NCBI GenBank assembly: GCA_964565625.1
Contig: CAZMFX010000129.1
Coordinates: 1 to 6,471, forward strand
DNA: 6,471 nucleotides
Source: DASRWD01 sp964565625
GTDB lineage: Bacteria; Deinococcota; Deinococci; Deinococcales; Trueperaceae
Direction: 5' to 3'
A model generated the notes under the pieces. That model searched no databases. It saw nothing but the letters and a program-made list of their open reading frames with translations, and was not told the origin of the DNA. Within the stretch, counting starts at the first letter, position 1. Each line of letters starts with the position of its first letter. The translations under genes were made by a program, and so were the position numbers. Below, in pieces: positions 1 through 5,572 of this stretch.

Positions 1-265
1 CGACCGGCATGCCGGCGCGGACCTTGAAGTTCGAGACCGACTTCTTGGCGCGCGTGACGGCCGGGCGCTGCAGCGCGATCTGTGCCAGCTCCCTGCTCGC
101 CCGCTCCATGACCTTGGAGTCCTCACGAGCCTCGCCGAGGCCCATGTTGATGACTACCTTCTCGATGCGGGGCACCGCCATGACGTTGCCGTAGCCGTGA
201 CGCTCGATCAGCTGCTGCTTGACGTCCTGGTAGCGCTGCTTGCTTGGTGACCTGACCTGATCCAT
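1..265 (-). CDS. rplE: 50S ribosomal protein L5, N-terminal part (partial at window edge)
   Basis: L5 sits in the central protuberance of the 50S subunit, binds 5S rRNA and contacts the P-site tRNA. Only the first 88 codons lie here; the reading frame is open to the window edge. The visible protein starts MDQVRSPSKQRYQDVKQQLI and continues with typical L5 blocks: NVMAVPRIEKVVINMGLGEA at about residues 27-46, then QRPAVTRAKKSVSNFKVRAG at about 66-85, matching the family's VPRIEK, NMGxGEA and KARKSVxxFKxRxG signatures. The ATG at 263-265 lies 5 nt after the rplX stop; a weak GA-rich Shine-Dalgarno overlaps that stop, so coupling with rplX is likely. The order L14-L24-L5 is the standard start of the spc operon. 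Identity is secure; the C-terminal half cannot be judged. Confidence 0.95.
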   Translation of the reverse strand, partial: MDQVRSPSKQRYQDVKQQLIERHGYGNVMAVPRIEKVVINMGLGEAREDSKVMERASRELAQIALQRPAVTRAKKSVSNFKVRAGMPV

Positions 266-270
266 CTCGC

Positions 271-600
271 TCACTCGTCCAGCTCGGCGCCGCTCTTGGA
301 GGCGACGCGGATCTTGGTGCCGTCCGCGGCGAACTTGACGCCAATACGGGTCGGCTCGTTCTTCTGGGGGTCGAGCAGCTGGACGTTGCTCAGGTGGATG
401 CTCGCCTCCTGCTCGACGAAGCCGCCGCGCGGGTTGTCCTGCGTCGGCTTGCGCGACTTCTTGATGATGTTGACGTTCTTCACGACGACGCGGCCGGTGT
501 CGCGCAGCACGGCCATCACTTCGCCTTCCTGGCCCTTGTGCTTGCCTGCTATGACGCGGACGTTGTCGCCCTTGCGGATACGGGTCTTGCTAGCGGCCAT
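271..600 (-). CDS. rplX: 50S ribosomal protein L24
   Basis: L24 is an early 50S assembly protein that binds the 5' domain of 23S rRNA and later sits near the tunnel exit. The 109-residue product has the N-terminal KOW motif at about residues 10-30 (KGDNVRVIAGKHKGQEGEV), then VVVKNVNIIKKSRKPTQDNP and the HLSNVQLLDP segment, both typical of the family, and a C-terminal strand with KIRVASKSG. Two adjacent in-frame starts exist: GTG at 601-603 and ATG at 598-600. I chose the ATG because the upstream GGAGG is 7 nt from it and only 4 nt from the GTG. With this start the gene shares one base with the rplN stop (TGATG); with GTG it shares four. The C-terminal sequence recalls Deinococcus L24 from memory. 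Confidence 0.96.
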   Translation of the reverse strand: MAASKTRIRKGDNVRVIAGKHKGQEGEVMAVLRDTGRVVVKNVNIIKKSRKPTQDNPRGGFVEQEASIHLSNVQLLDPQKNEPTRIGVKFAADGTKIRVASKSGAELDE

Positions 601-968
601 CACAGCACCTCCGGCGCCAGCGACACGATGCGCATGAACCGCTTCTCGCGCAGCTCGCGGGCAACAGGCCCGAACACGCGCGTCCCGCGGGGCTCGTTCT
701 GGTTGTTGATGATCACGGCCGCGTTGGAGTCGAACCGGATGGAGGAACCGTCCTTCCGGTTGACCTCCTTCTTGGTCCGCACTATCACGGCCTTGACGAC
801 TTCACCCTTCTTGATGGCTGCGTGAGGGATCGCGTCCTTCACGGCCGCCACGATGATGTCGCCCACGCCGCCGACCCACTGCTGCCCGGTGCCGAGGACC
901 CTTATGCACTGGATCCTCCTGGCGCCGGAGTTGTCGGCTACGTCTAGGTATGTCTCCTGCTGGATCAT
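600..968 (-). CDS. rplN: 50S ribosomal protein L14
   Basis: L14 binds 23S rRNA at the subunit interface, forms intersubunit bridges with 16S rRNA and, in the family, is the docking site of the silencing factor RsfS. The product has 122 residues, the usual bacterial length. It begins MIQQETYLDVADNSGARRIQ, the diagnostic L14 N-terminus, followed by GDIIVAAVKDAIP, KKGEVVKAVIVRTKKEVNRK, a SSIRFDSNAAVIINNQNEPR block and a C-terminal GTRVFGPVARELREKRFMRI. The ATG start is the family start. It follows rpsQ after a 16-nt gap holding only a poor purine-rich ribosome-binding site, and its TGA overlaps the start of rplX. In E. coli L14 opens the spc operon behind its own promoter; here 16 nt leaves no room for one, although a promoter inside rpsQ is not excluded. 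Confidence 0.98.
   Translation of the reverse strand: MIQQETYLDVADNSGARRIQCIRVLGTGQQWVGGVGDIIVAAVKDAIPHAAIKKGEVVKAVIVRTKKEVNRKDGSSIRFDSNAAVIINNQNEPRGTRVFGPVARELREKRFMRIVSLAPEVL
608..612 (-). promoter_or_regulatory. Shine-Dalgarno site of rplX that decides between two starts
   Basis: A GGAGG (read on the minus strand) lies inside the end of rplN. It is 7 nt from the ATG at 598-600 and 4 nt from the GTG at 601-603. The normal spacing of about 5-9 nt favours the ATG. Confidence 0.7.
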
Positions 969-984
969 CTCGCTCTACGCCCCT

Positions 985-1230
985 CTAGGCGCGCGCCTTC
1001 TCGACGAGCCGCGTGACGACGAAGCGCTTCCGCTTGCTTATCGGCCTGCTGGCTGCTATCTCCACGATGTCCCCGACGCCGTACTCGTTGCCCTCGTCGT
1101 GCGCCAGGTACCTCTTGGAGACGGTTACGACCTTGCCGTAGAGCGGGTGCTTGAAGCGCCTCTCCACGTTCACGGTCACTGTCTTGTCTGCCTTGTCAGA
1201 GATGACTCGGCCCTGCATCGTCTTGTGCAT
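985..1230 (-). CDS. rpsQ: 30S ribosomal protein S17
   Basis: S17 is a primary 16S rRNA-binding protein with an OB fold, needed early in 30S assembly. The 81-residue product shows the family hallmarks: QGRVISDKADKTVTVNVERR at about residues 6-25, HPLYGKVVTVSKRYLAHDE at about 28-46, GDIVEIAASRPISKRKRFVV at about 53-72. The length is that of E. coli-type S17; the long C-terminal helix that Thermus S17 carries (about 105 residues there, from memory) is absent. The ATG at 1228-1230 shares one base with the rpmC stop (TGATG), with a GGAAGG just upstream. A second in-frame ATG four codons later (M5) is possible; the first is preferred for the coupled junction. Confidence 0.97.
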   Translation of the reverse strand: MHKTMQGRVISDKADKTVTVNVERRFKHPLYGKVVTVSKRYLAHDEGNEYGVGDIVEIAASRPISKRKRFVVTRLVEKARA

Positions 1231-1421
1231 CAGCCTTCCGCTTTCTCGTTGGCGATCGTCAGCAGCCGAGCGATCTCCCGCTTCGCCGTCCTGATGCGTC
1301 GCGGGTTGGAGGTTTGACCGATTGCCGACTGGATGCGCAGGTCGAGGAGCTCCTGCCTACGCTTCTCCACCTCGGCGGCGATCTCCTCGCCGTCAAGGCC
1401 CCTTATCTCACTGGACTTCAT
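1230..1421 (-). CDS. rpmC: 50S ribosomal protein L29
   Basis: L29 is a small helical protein at the polypeptide exit of the 50S subunit, next to L23, where nascent-chain factors dock. The 63-residue product is nearly all helix: MKSSEIRGLDGEEIAAEVEK, then the conserved RRQELLDLRIQSAIGQ core with the LxxLRxQxAxGQ pattern, then NPRRIRTAKREIARLLTI. Length and pattern are typical. The ATG lies inside rplP, overlapping its last 14 nt in another frame, and a GGGAG ribosome-binding site at 1429-1433 lies 7 nt upstream, which supports this start. The stop overlaps rpsQ by one base. The position between L16 and S17 is the universal bacterial one. Confidence 0.96.
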   Translation of the reverse strand: MKSSEIRGLDGEEIAAEVEKRRQELLDLRIQSAIGQTSNPRRIRTAKREIARLLTIANEKAEG

Positions 1422-1833
1422 CGTAGATCTCCCGCTTGACCATCTTGGTCTTGATGGGCAGCTTGTGCGACGCGAGCCTGAAGGCCTCCTTGGCCTGCTC
1501 CTCCGTCACGTTCGAGACCTCGAAGAGCACGCGGCCGGGCTTGACGACGGAGACCCAGTACTCGACGGCGCCCTTGCCCTTACCCATGCGCACTTCCTGC
1601 GGCTTCTTGGTTATGGGCTTGTCGGGGAAGATCCGGATGTAGATCTTCCCGCCGCGCTTGAAGAACCGGCTCATCGTTATGCGGCACGCCTCGATCTGGT
1701 TCGACCTGATCCAGCCGGGCTCCAACGCCACGAGGCCGTAGTCGCCGAAGGCCACGTAGTCGCCGCCCTTGGTGTCGCCCGTCATGCGGCCCCGCATCTG
1801 CTTGCGGTACTTGACGCGTTTGGGTAGCAGCAT
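1408..1833 (-). CDS. rplP: 50S ribosomal protein L16
   Basis: L16 binds 23S rRNA near the A site and helps position tRNA at the peptidyl-transferase centre. The product has 141 residues, typical of the family (about 136-144). It opens MLLPKRVKYRKQMRGRMTGD, the diagnostic N-terminus, continues with GDYGLVALEPGWIRSNQIEA and CRITMSRFFKRGGKIYIRIF, then the loop VRMGKGKGAVEYWV at residues 81-94, and ends with the family helix around EEQAKEAFRLASHKLPIKTK. Arg82 in the VRMGKGKG loop matches the residue hydroxylated in E. coli L16 (Arg81, by RoxA/YcfD); whether it is modified here is unknown. The ATG follows the rpsC stop by 3 nt, with a GGGAG overlapping the end of rpsC. Confidence 0.98.
   Translation of the reverse strand: MLLPKRVKYRKQMRGRMTGDTKGGDYVAFGDYGLVALEPGWIRSNQIEACRITMSRFFKRGGKIYIRIFPDKPITKKPQEVRMGKGKGAVEYWVSVVKPGRVLFEVSNVTEEQAKEAFRLASHKLPIKTKMVKREIYDEVQ
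1429..1433 (-). promoter_or_regulatory. Shine-Dalgarno site of rpmC inside rplP
   Basis: GGGAG on the minus strand lies 7 nt before the rpmC ATG at 1419-1421, wholly inside the rplP coding sequence. It supports the rpmC start that makes the two genes overlap by 14 nt. Confidence 0.6.
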
Positions 1834-1836
1834 CCC

Positions 1837-2598
1837 TTACTCCCTACGCGCCCTGGGACGGCCGTCACGGCCACCCCTGCCGTCGCGGCGGCGAGCCTGG
1901 GGACGGCGGCGCTTCTTCTTGTCGTCGTCGGTCTTGGGACGGGGCACGACGGCGGCGCGGCGCTGCTTGTCGCCGACGATCTCGCCGTGGAAGACCCACG
2001 CCTTCACGCCGATGATGCCGTACGTCGTGTTCGCCTCTGCCGTGCCGTAGTCGATGTCGGCACGCAGGGTGTGCAGCGGCACGCGGCCCTCCGAGTACCA
2101 CTCCGGCCTGGCCTGCTCCGAGCCGCCTAGGCGTCCGGAGCAGCGCACCTTGACGCCGCGGGCGCCGGACTCCATCGTCCGCTGCACCGCCTGCTTCATG
2201 GCGCGGCGGAAGGCGAAGCGGCGTTCGAGCTGCTCGGCGATACGCTGCGCGATGAGGGCGCCGTTCGTGTTGGGGTTCGGGACCTCTTGCACGTTCACGG
2301 CGACGTTGCCGCCGATGAACTTGCCGAGCTTGAACCTCAGCTGCTTTATCGACTCGCCGCCGCGACCGATCACGACGCCGGGCTTGGCCGTGTGGATCGT
2401 CACGTTCACGTTGTGGGCTGCGCGCTCGATCTCGATGCGCGAGATGCCGGAGTGACCGACATCCTCCCTTACGACCTTGCGGATCCGCTCGTCCTCGGCC
2501 CGCAGCTTCGGGTAGTCCTTCGCGCTGGCGTACCAGTGAGCGGACGGCTGCGTGTTCACCCCGAGGCGGAACCCGACGGGATTGATCTTATTTCCCAC
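1837..2598 (-). CDS. rpsC: 30S ribosomal protein S3 with a long basic C-terminal tail
   Basis: S3 lies at the mRNA entry channel of the 30S subunit and takes part in mRNA unwinding. The 253-residue product starts MGNKINPVGFRLGV, as in nearly all bacterial S3. A type II KH domain follows, with its GxxG loop GRGG at residues 78-81 within KPGVVIGRGGESIKQL. The FRRAMKQAVQ segment keeps Arg131, Arg132 and Lys135, equivalent to the residues tied to helicase activity in E. coli. The C-terminal domain (CSGRLGGSEQARPEWYSEGR, then TTYGIIGVKAWVFHGE) is intact. Residues from about 213 on form a low-complexity tail rich in Arg, Lys, Asp and Gly, with a DDDKKKRRR stretch. The GTG start is supported by GGAGG 6 nt upstream and by the family N-terminus; it overlaps the end of rplV by 11 nt. 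Confidence 0.98.
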   Translation of the reverse strand: MGNKINPVGFRLGVNTQPSAHWYASAKDYPKLRAEDERIRKVVREDVGHSGISRIEIERAAHNVNVTIHTAKPGVVIGRGGESIKQLRFKLGKFIGGNVAVNVQEVPNPNTNGALIAQRIAEQLERRFAFRRAMKQAVQRTMESGARGVKVRCSGRLGGSEQARPEWYSEGRVPLHTLRADIDYGTAEANTTYGIIGVKAWVFHGEIVGDKQRRAAVVPRPKTDDDKKKRRRPQARRRDGRGGRDGRPRARRE

Positions 2599-2953
2599 TG
2601 CGTTCCTCCAAGGTTATCGAGACGTGGCAAGTCCGCTTCCGCATCAGGTCGGCGCGGCCACGTGCGCGCGGCATGGCGCGCTTGAGCGTGGGCCCGTCCC
2701 CGACCTGGATCTCCTTCACGAACAGCCTGTCGTCGAACATGTCGTGGTTGTTTACGGCGTTGGCGCGCGCGCTCTTGAGGAGCTTGAGGATCGGCGCGGC
2801 CGAACGCTTGTCTGTGAACTTCAGGATGGACTCCGCCTGCGTGACGTCCTTGCCGCGGATGAGGTCCGCGACCAGGCGCGTCTTGCGCGGCGTGACGCGC
2901 AGCATCCTGAGTGAAGCCTTGGCCTGTGGCACTGTCACGTTCTGCACGGTCAC
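2588..2953 (-). CDS. rplV: 50S ribosomal protein L22
   Basis: L22 touches all domains of 23S rRNA; its long beta-hairpin lines the exit tunnel beside L4 and forms part of the macrolide-response constriction. From the GTG at 2951-2953 the product has 121 residues. It shows VTPRKTRLVADLIRGK at about residues 20-35, LLKSARANAVNNHDMFDDRL at about 58-76, and the hairpin with GPTLKRAMPRARGRADLMRK at about 87-106, all diagnostic. The frame runs open well upstream to 3121, but that part overlaps rpsS and does not look like L22, so it was excluded. Three GTG codons (2951-2953, 2945-2947, 2936-2938) precede the conserved core. I chose the first because it overlaps the rpsS stop as GTGA; no strong ribosome-binding site decides. 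Identity is certain, the exact start is not. Confidence 0.93.
   Translation of the reverse strand: MTVQNVTVPQAKASLRMLRVTPRKTRLVADLIRGKDVTQAESILKFTDKRSAAPILKLLKSARANAVNNHDMFDDRLFVKEIQVGDGPTLKRAMPRARGRADLMRKRTCHVSITLEERSGK
2605..2609 (-). promoter_or_regulatory. Shine-Dalgarno site of rpsC inside rplV
   Basis: GGAGG (minus strand) lies 6 nt before the GTG at 2596-2598, wholly inside rplV. It confirms the GTG start and the 11-nt overlap of the two genes. Confidence 0.75.
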
Positions 2954-3219
2954 TCTCTGCGGCTGCCGCTGTGACCGCGGAAGCTGCGGGTCGGCGAGAA
3001 CTCGCCGAGCTTGTGACCGACCATCGTCTCCTGGACGAATACGGGCACGTGCTGGCGGCCGTTGTAGACGCCGATCGTGTGCCCGACCATCTCGGGAACG
3101 ATGGTGGAGCGCCGGCTCCACGTCTTGATGACGCGCCTGTCGCCGGAGGCGTTGGCGGCGTCTACCTTCTTGAGCAGGTGCCCGTCGACGAACGGCCCCT
3201 TCTTCAGGCTACGAGCCAT
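2950..3219 (-). CDS. rpsS: 30S ribosomal protein S19
   Basis: S19 sits in the head of the 30S subunit, pairs with S13 and contacts the A-site tRNA region and bridges to the 50S. The 89-residue product begins MARSLKKGPFVDGHLLKKVD, the family signature, followed by KTWSRRSTIVPEMVGHTIGV, NGRQHVPVFVQETMVGHKLG and EFSPTRSFRGHSG, all near-universal. It is a few residues shorter at the C-terminus than E. coli or Thermus S19 as I recall them, within normal variation. The ATG is 3 nt after the rplB stop, with GGAAGGGG at 3229-3236 in the end of rplB as a likely ribosome-binding site. Its TGA overlaps the proposed rplV start. Confidence 0.98.
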   Translation of the reverse strand: MARSLKKGPFVDGHLLKKVDAANASGDRRVIKTWSRRSTIVPEMVGHTIGVYNGRQHVPVFVQETMVGHKLGEFSPTRSFRGHSGSRRE

Positions 3220-3222
3220 GGC

Positions 3223-4056
3223 TCACTTCCCCTTCCGGCGGCGGACGATGAACCGCCCGGAGACCTTGCGCTTGTCGCGGGTCTTGAGGCCCTTCGCCTG
3301 CTGGCCCCACGGGCTGACGGGCGGGCGCCCGCCGGTCGAGCGACCTTCCCCGCCGCCGTGCGGGTGGTCGACCGGGTTCATGGCGCGACCGCGCTGGTGC
3401 GGCTTGCGTCCCATCCAGCGCTTGCGGCCGGCCTTGCCGATGACGATGTTCTTGTGCTCGGAGTTGCCGACAGACCCGACGGTCGCGTAGCAGTCGCCGT
3501 GCACCCGCCTGAGCTCGCCAGACGGCATGCGGACGGTGACGTATGCGCCGTCGCGGCCCTGGATCTGCAGGCTCGTGCCGGCGGAGCGCGCCAGCTGAGC
3601 GCCCTTGCCAGGAACCATCTCGACCGCGTGGACCACGCTGCCGACAGGGATGAACCGGAGCGGCATGGCGTTGCCGGCGTCCGGCTCCGCCTCGGTGCCC
3701 GCCAGGAGGACGCTGCCGACGGTCACCTTCTCGGGCGCCAGTATGTAGCGCTTCTCGCCGTCAGCGTAGTTGAGCAGGGCGATGTTGGCGCTGCGGTTCG
3801 GGTCGTACTCGACCGCCGCCACCTTGGCTGGCACGCCCTCCTTCTCACGCCTCCTGAAGTCGATGGCGCGGTAGCGCCGCTTGTGGCCGCCGCCGCGGAA
3901 CCGCGACGTTATGCGCCCCTTGTTGTTCCTGCCGCCCGACTTCTTCATCGGCTTGACGAGAGACTTCTCTGGCCTGTCTCTCGTTATCTCGCCGAAGTCC
4001 GATGTCGTCATGAACCGGCGGGAGGGGGTGTACGGACGGTACTTCTTGGTTGCCAT
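3223..4056 (-). CDS. rplB: 50S ribosomal protein L2
   Basis: L2 is a universal protein at the subunit interface near the peptidyl-transferase centre, needed for subunit joining and tRNA binding. The product has 277 residues (family about 273-277). It opens with KYRPYTPSRR, has the RNA-binding region SGGRNNKGRITSRFRGGGHK at about residues 40-59, the OB and SH3-like barrel segments (KVAAVEYDPNRSANIALLNY, KGAQLARSAGTSLQIQG), and the hallmark NPVDHPHGGGEGRS at 227-240. His231 there should equal E. coli His229, reported as important for peptidyl transfer. A basic C-terminal tail RFIVRRRKGK follows. The ATG lies 16 nt after rplW behind a very strong purine-rich ribosome-binding site. Its sequence looks closest, from memory, to Deinococcus L2 (ADGEKRYILAPE, GAQLARSAGTS). 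Confidence 0.99.
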   Translation of the reverse strand: MATKKYRPYTPSRRFMTTSDFGEITRDRPEKSLVKPMKKSGGRNNKGRITSRFRGGGHKRRYRAIDFRRREKEGVPAKVAAVEYDPNRSANIALLNYADGEKRYILAPEKVTVGSVLLAGTEAEPDAGNAMPLRFIPVGSVVHAVEMVPGKGAQLARSAGTSLQIQGRDGAYVTVRMPSGELRRVHGDCYATVGSVGNSEHKNIVIGKAGRKRWMGRKPHQRGRAMNPVDHPHGGGEGRSTGGRPPVSPWGQQAKGLKTRDKRKVSGRFIVRRRKGK

Positions 4057-4062
4057 TTCTTA

Positions 4063-4072
4063 CCCTCCCTCC
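4063..4072 (-). promoter_or_regulatory. Extended Shine-Dalgarno site of rplB
   Basis: On the minus strand the 16-nt gap between rplW and rplB reads GGAGGGAGGG followed by a 6-nt spacer and the ATG at 4054-4056. The tandem GGAGG/GGAGG-like core makes it the strongest-looking ribosome-binding site in the window, and one of the few outside a coding sequence. Confidence 0.75.
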
Positions 4073-4360
4073 TTACGAGAGGCCCTCGAGCTGGTCTATC
4101 TTCTGACCGGGCTTGAGGGTCACGATCGCCTTCAGCCGTTCAGGGGTGCGGCCCGAGTACCGCCCCTGAGTCTTGACCTTGCTGCGCACCTTCACGAGGT
4201 TCACCTGCGTGACGTCGACGTCGAAGACGGCCATGACGGCCTCCTTGACCTGCACGCGGTTGGCGCTCGGGTGCACGTAGAACGTGTACTTGCCGTCCTG
4301 CATCGCCATCACGGCCTTCTCGGAGAGGACCGGACGGAGGATGACGTCGCTCGGGTTCAC
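4073..4360 (-). CDS. rplW: 50S ribosomal protein L23
   Basis: L23 sits at the exit of the ribosomal tunnel and is the docking site for trigger factor and SRP. The 95-residue product shows the family pattern: SDVILRPVLSEKAVMAMQDG near the N-terminus (the RPxxSEK motif), KYTFYVHPSANRVQVKEAVM (residues about 24-43), FDVDVTQVNLVKVRSKVKTQ, then GRYSGRTPERLKAIVTLKPG. Length is close to Thermus L23 (about 96). The start is GTG at 4358-4360, overlapping the rplD stop as GTGA, a common coupled junction; starting there gives the proper N-terminus. A loop glutamate is the contact for trigger factor in E. coli (Glu18); Glu14 and the Asp near residue 22 are the nearest acidic residues here, so the correspondence is uncertain. 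Confidence 0.97.
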   Translation of the reverse strand: MNPSDVILRPVLSEKAVMAMQDGKYTFYVHPSANRVQVKEAVMAVFDVDVTQVNLVKVRSKVKTQGRYSGRTPERLKAIVTLKPGQKIDQLEGLS

Positions 4361-4950
4361 GCTGCGGCCTCACCCTCGAAGAGCACTGCGTCTGCGATCA
4401 GGTGGTCGGCTCTCAGCACGTCGTAGACGTTCAGGCCGGCGCGCGGCAGCACGTCGACCCACGGCAGGTTGCGGGCGGCGCGGCGGGCGAGCTCGTCGTC
4501 CGTCACGAGGAGCACGCGCTCCTTGCCGTCTATCCCGTTCTCCTTCGCCCATGCAACGAACTGCCTCGTCTTGCCTTCGACCCCGAACGACTCAACGAGC
4601 GTCAGCTTGCCGGCGTTGGCGCGGCTGGCTATCGCCATCTGGAGGCCTAGCTGCCTGACGCGCTTGGGCAGGGTGTAGCCGTAGTCGCGCGGGTGCGGGC
4701 CGAAAGCCGCGCCGCCGCCTACGAAGATGGGTGCCTTGCGACTGCCGTGGCGGGCGCGACCCGTGCCCTTCTGCGGCCAGATCTTCGCGGTCGAGCCGAC
4801 GACCGCGCTGCGGGTCTTGGTGGCCGCCGTGCCGCGGCGCCGCTTGGCGAGCTGCCATGCGACGACCTCGTGCAGGACGGACTCCTTGGGTTCAGGCAGG
4901 TCGAGCGTCACCTTGCGGTCTGCGCCGACGACGGGGATGGTGACTGCCAT
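4357..4950 (-). CDS. rplD: 50S ribosomal protein L4
   Basis: L4 binds 23S rRNA early in assembly; its extended loop reaches into the exit tunnel opposite L22. In E. coli it also represses its own operon through the S10 leader. The product has 197 residues, typical. The tunnel loop is clear at about residues 43-92: KTRSAVVGS, WPQKGTGRARHGSRKAPIF and GGGAAFGPHPRDY. Lys61 in QKGTGRAR should match E. coli Lys63, where changes give macrolide resistance; the wild-type Lys is present. The C-terminal Rossmann-like part has KERVLLVTDDELARRAARNL and NVYDVLRADHLIADAVLFEG. The ATG shares one base with the rplC stop (TGATG) and is preceded by GAGGGGGG. No S10 leader precedes rpsJ, so the E. coli mode of L4 control is unlikely at that spot. 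Confidence 0.98.
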   Translation of the reverse strand: MAVTIPVVGADRKVTLDLPEPKESVLHEVVAWQLAKRRRGTAATKTRSAVVGSTAKIWPQKGTGRARHGSRKAPIFVGGGAAFGPHPRDYGYTLPKRVRQLGLQMAIASRANAGKLTLVESFGVEGKTRQFVAWAKENGIDGKERVLLVTDDELARRAARNLPWVDVLPRAGLNVYDVLRADHLIADAVLFEGEAAA

Positions 4951-5570
4951 CAGCTGGCCCCCCTCTTCGATACGCGCACCTCGACGAGACCACCGTTGGG
5001 ACCGGGAACTGCACCCTTGACGAGGAGCAGGTTGTCCTCCGGGCGCACCTCGATCACCTCGAGGCCCAGCGTGGTCACGCGCTCGCTGCCGTACTGGCCG
5101 GCCATGCGCTTGCCCTTGTAGACGCGCCCTGGGAACTTCCGCTGCCCGATGGAGCCGGGGTGGCGGTGCTTCTTCTTGGTGCCGTGGCTGGCGGGCATGC
5201 CGCCGAAGTTCCAGCGCTTCATCACGCCGGCGGTGCCGCGGCCCTTCGACGTTGCGGTCACGTCTATCTTCTCGCCTGCAGCGAACGACTCGACGGTGAC
5301 GTTCTCACCTTCGGGCTCGAAGTCGCGGAACTCGACGAGGTGACGTTGAGGCCCCACGCCGGCCTTCTTGAAGTGCCCGGCGAGCGGCTTGTTCACCGCC
5401 TTCTCCTTCTTCTCGAACCAGCCGAGCTGGACGGCCGTGTAGCCGTCCGTGGCCGGTGTCTTGCGCTGCACCACGGGGCATGGACCGGCAAGCAGGACGG
5501 TGACCGGAACGAGCCGGTCGCCCTGCCATACCTGGGTCATGCCCACCTTGGTGCCGAGGATGCCTTTCAC
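4950..5570 (-). CDS. rplC: 50S ribosomal protein L3
   Basis: L3 is one of the first proteins to bind 23S rRNA; its long loop reaches towards the peptidyl-transferase centre. The product has 206 residues, as usual. It begins MKGILGTKVGMTQVW, the family N-terminus, so the GTG at 5568-5570 is the right start; GGAGG lies 9 nt upstream inside rpsJ. Diagnostic blocks are MKRWNFGGMPASHGTKKKHR (residues 117-136), GSIGQRKFPGRVYKGKRMAG (139-158) and LLLVKGAVPGPNGG (181-194). In the loop, the position of the glutamine that PrmB methylates in E. coli (Gln150) appears to be Lys145. The start is 2 nt after the rpsJ stop and the stop shares one base with rplD. Confidence 0.98.
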   Translation of the reverse strand: MKGILGTKVGMTQVWQGDRLVPVTVLLAGPCPVVQRKTPATDGYTAVQLGWFEKKEKAVNKPLAGHFKKAGVGPQRHLVEFRDFEPEGENVTVESFAAGEKIDVTATSKGRGTAGVMKRWNFGGMPASHGTKKKHRHPGSIGQRKFPGRVYKGKRMAGQYGSERVTTLGLEVIEVRPEDNLLLVKGAVPGPNGGLVEVRVSKRGAS

Positions 5571-5572
5571 TT

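Noticed and set aside
123..344. A 73-codon minus-strand frame across the rplX-rplE junction
   Set aside because: It overlaps the end of rplX and the start of rplE in a third frame, and its Arg/Ser/Ala-rich product has no family character. The true frame here is rplE from 265.
601..603. GTG start for rplX, giving MMAASKTR
   Set aside because: It is only 4 nt from the Shine-Dalgarno core, while the adjacent ATG has 7 nt spacing. It remains possible but less likely.
1843..1935. Repeat-like CG-rich stretch at the end of rpsC as a possible structured RNA or repeat
   Set aside because: The repetitiveness is explained by Arg, Gly and Lys codons of the S3 tail; no regular unit or convincing stem was seen.
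2954..3121. N-terminal extension of rplV to 177 residues
   Set aside because: The extra residues overlap rpsS almost completely, look like an out-of-frame translation (His/Arg-rich, no L22 similarity), and a GTG overlapping the rpsS stop gives a normal-length L22.
4057..4072. Intergenic space between rplW and rplB as a promoter or hairpin site
   Set aside because: The 16 nt are fully accounted for by a ribosome-binding site and spacer; no inverted repeat is visible.
2911..4116. A 401-codon open frame on the plus strand, opposite rplB, rpsS and part of rplV
   Set aside because: It lies wholly antisense to certain ribosomal-protein genes. Its product is Ala/Arg/Leu/Val-rich with no recognisable domain, as expected for the shadow of GC-rich codons. 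No convincing ribosome-binding site or independent context supports it.
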